Origin: Oscillospiraceae bacterium | GTDB lineage: Bacteria > Bacillota > Clostridia > Oscillospirales > Ruminococcaceae | DNA: 6,072 nt | Assembly (NCBI GenBank): GCA_017528675.1 | Contig: JAFXOO010000376.1 | Span: 1-6,072 of the forward strand | Direction: 5' to 3' | Shown: piece after piece, positions 5,902 to 6,072 of the stretch | Layout of the letters: the number at the start of each line of letters is the position of its first letter | Position numbering within the stretch: the first letter of the stretch is position 1 | The notes under the pieces: generated by a model | What the model was told of the DNA's origin: nothing | Seen by the model: the letters and a program-made list of their open reading frames with translations, nothing else | Databases searched by the model: none | Position numbers and translations under genes: made by a program

Positions 5902-6072
5902 AGTAATACCCCTCTCGTAATTTTTCGCCCCCGCAGTGCATCCGGGAACGTATAGGCAACACCGCACAAAGCCCGCCTGGCGGCTTGGCGGCACATCTGC
6001 TTGCATCTTTTCCGTCATCTTGCACAGAAATTCCTTGCTGGGCGCCAGCCCAGCGGCGTCATTTCTATACAA
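5902..6072 (-). other. GC-rich upstream leader of the GH9-CBM3c gene
   Basis: This stretch has no convincing promoter. On the minus strand it holds a hairpin with a 7-bp perfect stem GCTGGGC / GCCCAGC and a 4-nt loop (6054-6037). A second, bulged stem, AAGCCGC-CAG-GCGGGCTT, lies near 5985-5968. The ribosome site is at 5916-5909. A TATAGA hexamer at 6069-6064 could be a -10 box, but its -35 region would lie outside the window. Confidence 0.45.
5909..5916 (-). promoter_or_regulatory. Ribosome binding site of the GH9-CBM3c gene
   Basis: The minus strand reads GAGAGGGG 7 nt before the ATG at 5901. It supports the start at the signal peptide rather than any of the in-frame codons further upstream. 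Confidence 0.88.

Noticed and set aside
5949..5954. A TATACG hexamer as a -10 box for the GH9-CBM3c gene
   Set aside because: The match is only 4 of 6, and the hexamer at the right distance upstream (GGCGGG) does not resemble a -35 box.
5902..6072. An upstream in-frame extension of the GH9-CBM3c protein to the window edge
   Set aside because: The extension has no secretion signal or domain character, while the start at 5901 has a good ribosome site and begins a classic signal peptide.

Overview
The window carries two large secreted cellulase genes, both on the minus strand, and no other credible protein-coding gene. Each protein has a signal peptide, a glycoside hydrolase family 9 (GH9) catalytic domain, a carbohydrate-binding module and a C-terminal type I-like dockerin. 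This is the architecture of enzymes that plug into a cellulosome. The dockerin style (GDVNxDGxVTIxDVITLNKxLM followed by NADVD...DSLNILKxVVEI), the strong GGAGG-type ribosome sites and the moderate-to-high GC content suggest a cellulolytic Ruminococcus of the R. champanellensis / R. flavefaciens kind. That assignment is inference; no database search was possible.

Layout, in transcription order (right to left): 6072-5902 is a GC-rich leader holding two hairpins and a ribosome binding site, with no clear promoter inside the window. 5901-3490 encodes a GH9-CBM3c-dockerin enzyme of 803 aa (theme B, the processive-endoglucanase layout). 3467-3436 is a perfect-stem intrinsic terminator. A recognisable promoter lies at 3352-3324, flanked by small inverted repeats, and is followed by a leader of about 145 nt and a ribosome site. 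3171-172 encodes a CBM4-Ig-GH9-dockerin enzyme of 999 aa (theme D, the CelK/CbhA-like cellobiohydrolase layout). 171-1 is a non-coding tail with a hairpin at 37-69.

The two enzymes look complementary: a theme B GH9 that cuts and then processes along a chain, and a theme D GH9 with a chain-binding CBM4 that probably works from chain ends. Their dockerins share about three quarters of their residues over the first 38 positions, so both probably dock on the same scaffoldin class. A terminator and a separate promoter lie between the genes, so they look like neighbouring independent units rather than one operon.

I found no mobile element, CRISPR array, RNA gene or unknown system. The points most worth checking are an apparent insertion of about 45 residues inside the CBM4, a two-residue expansion in the second calcium loop of one dockerin, and possible operators around the promoter.
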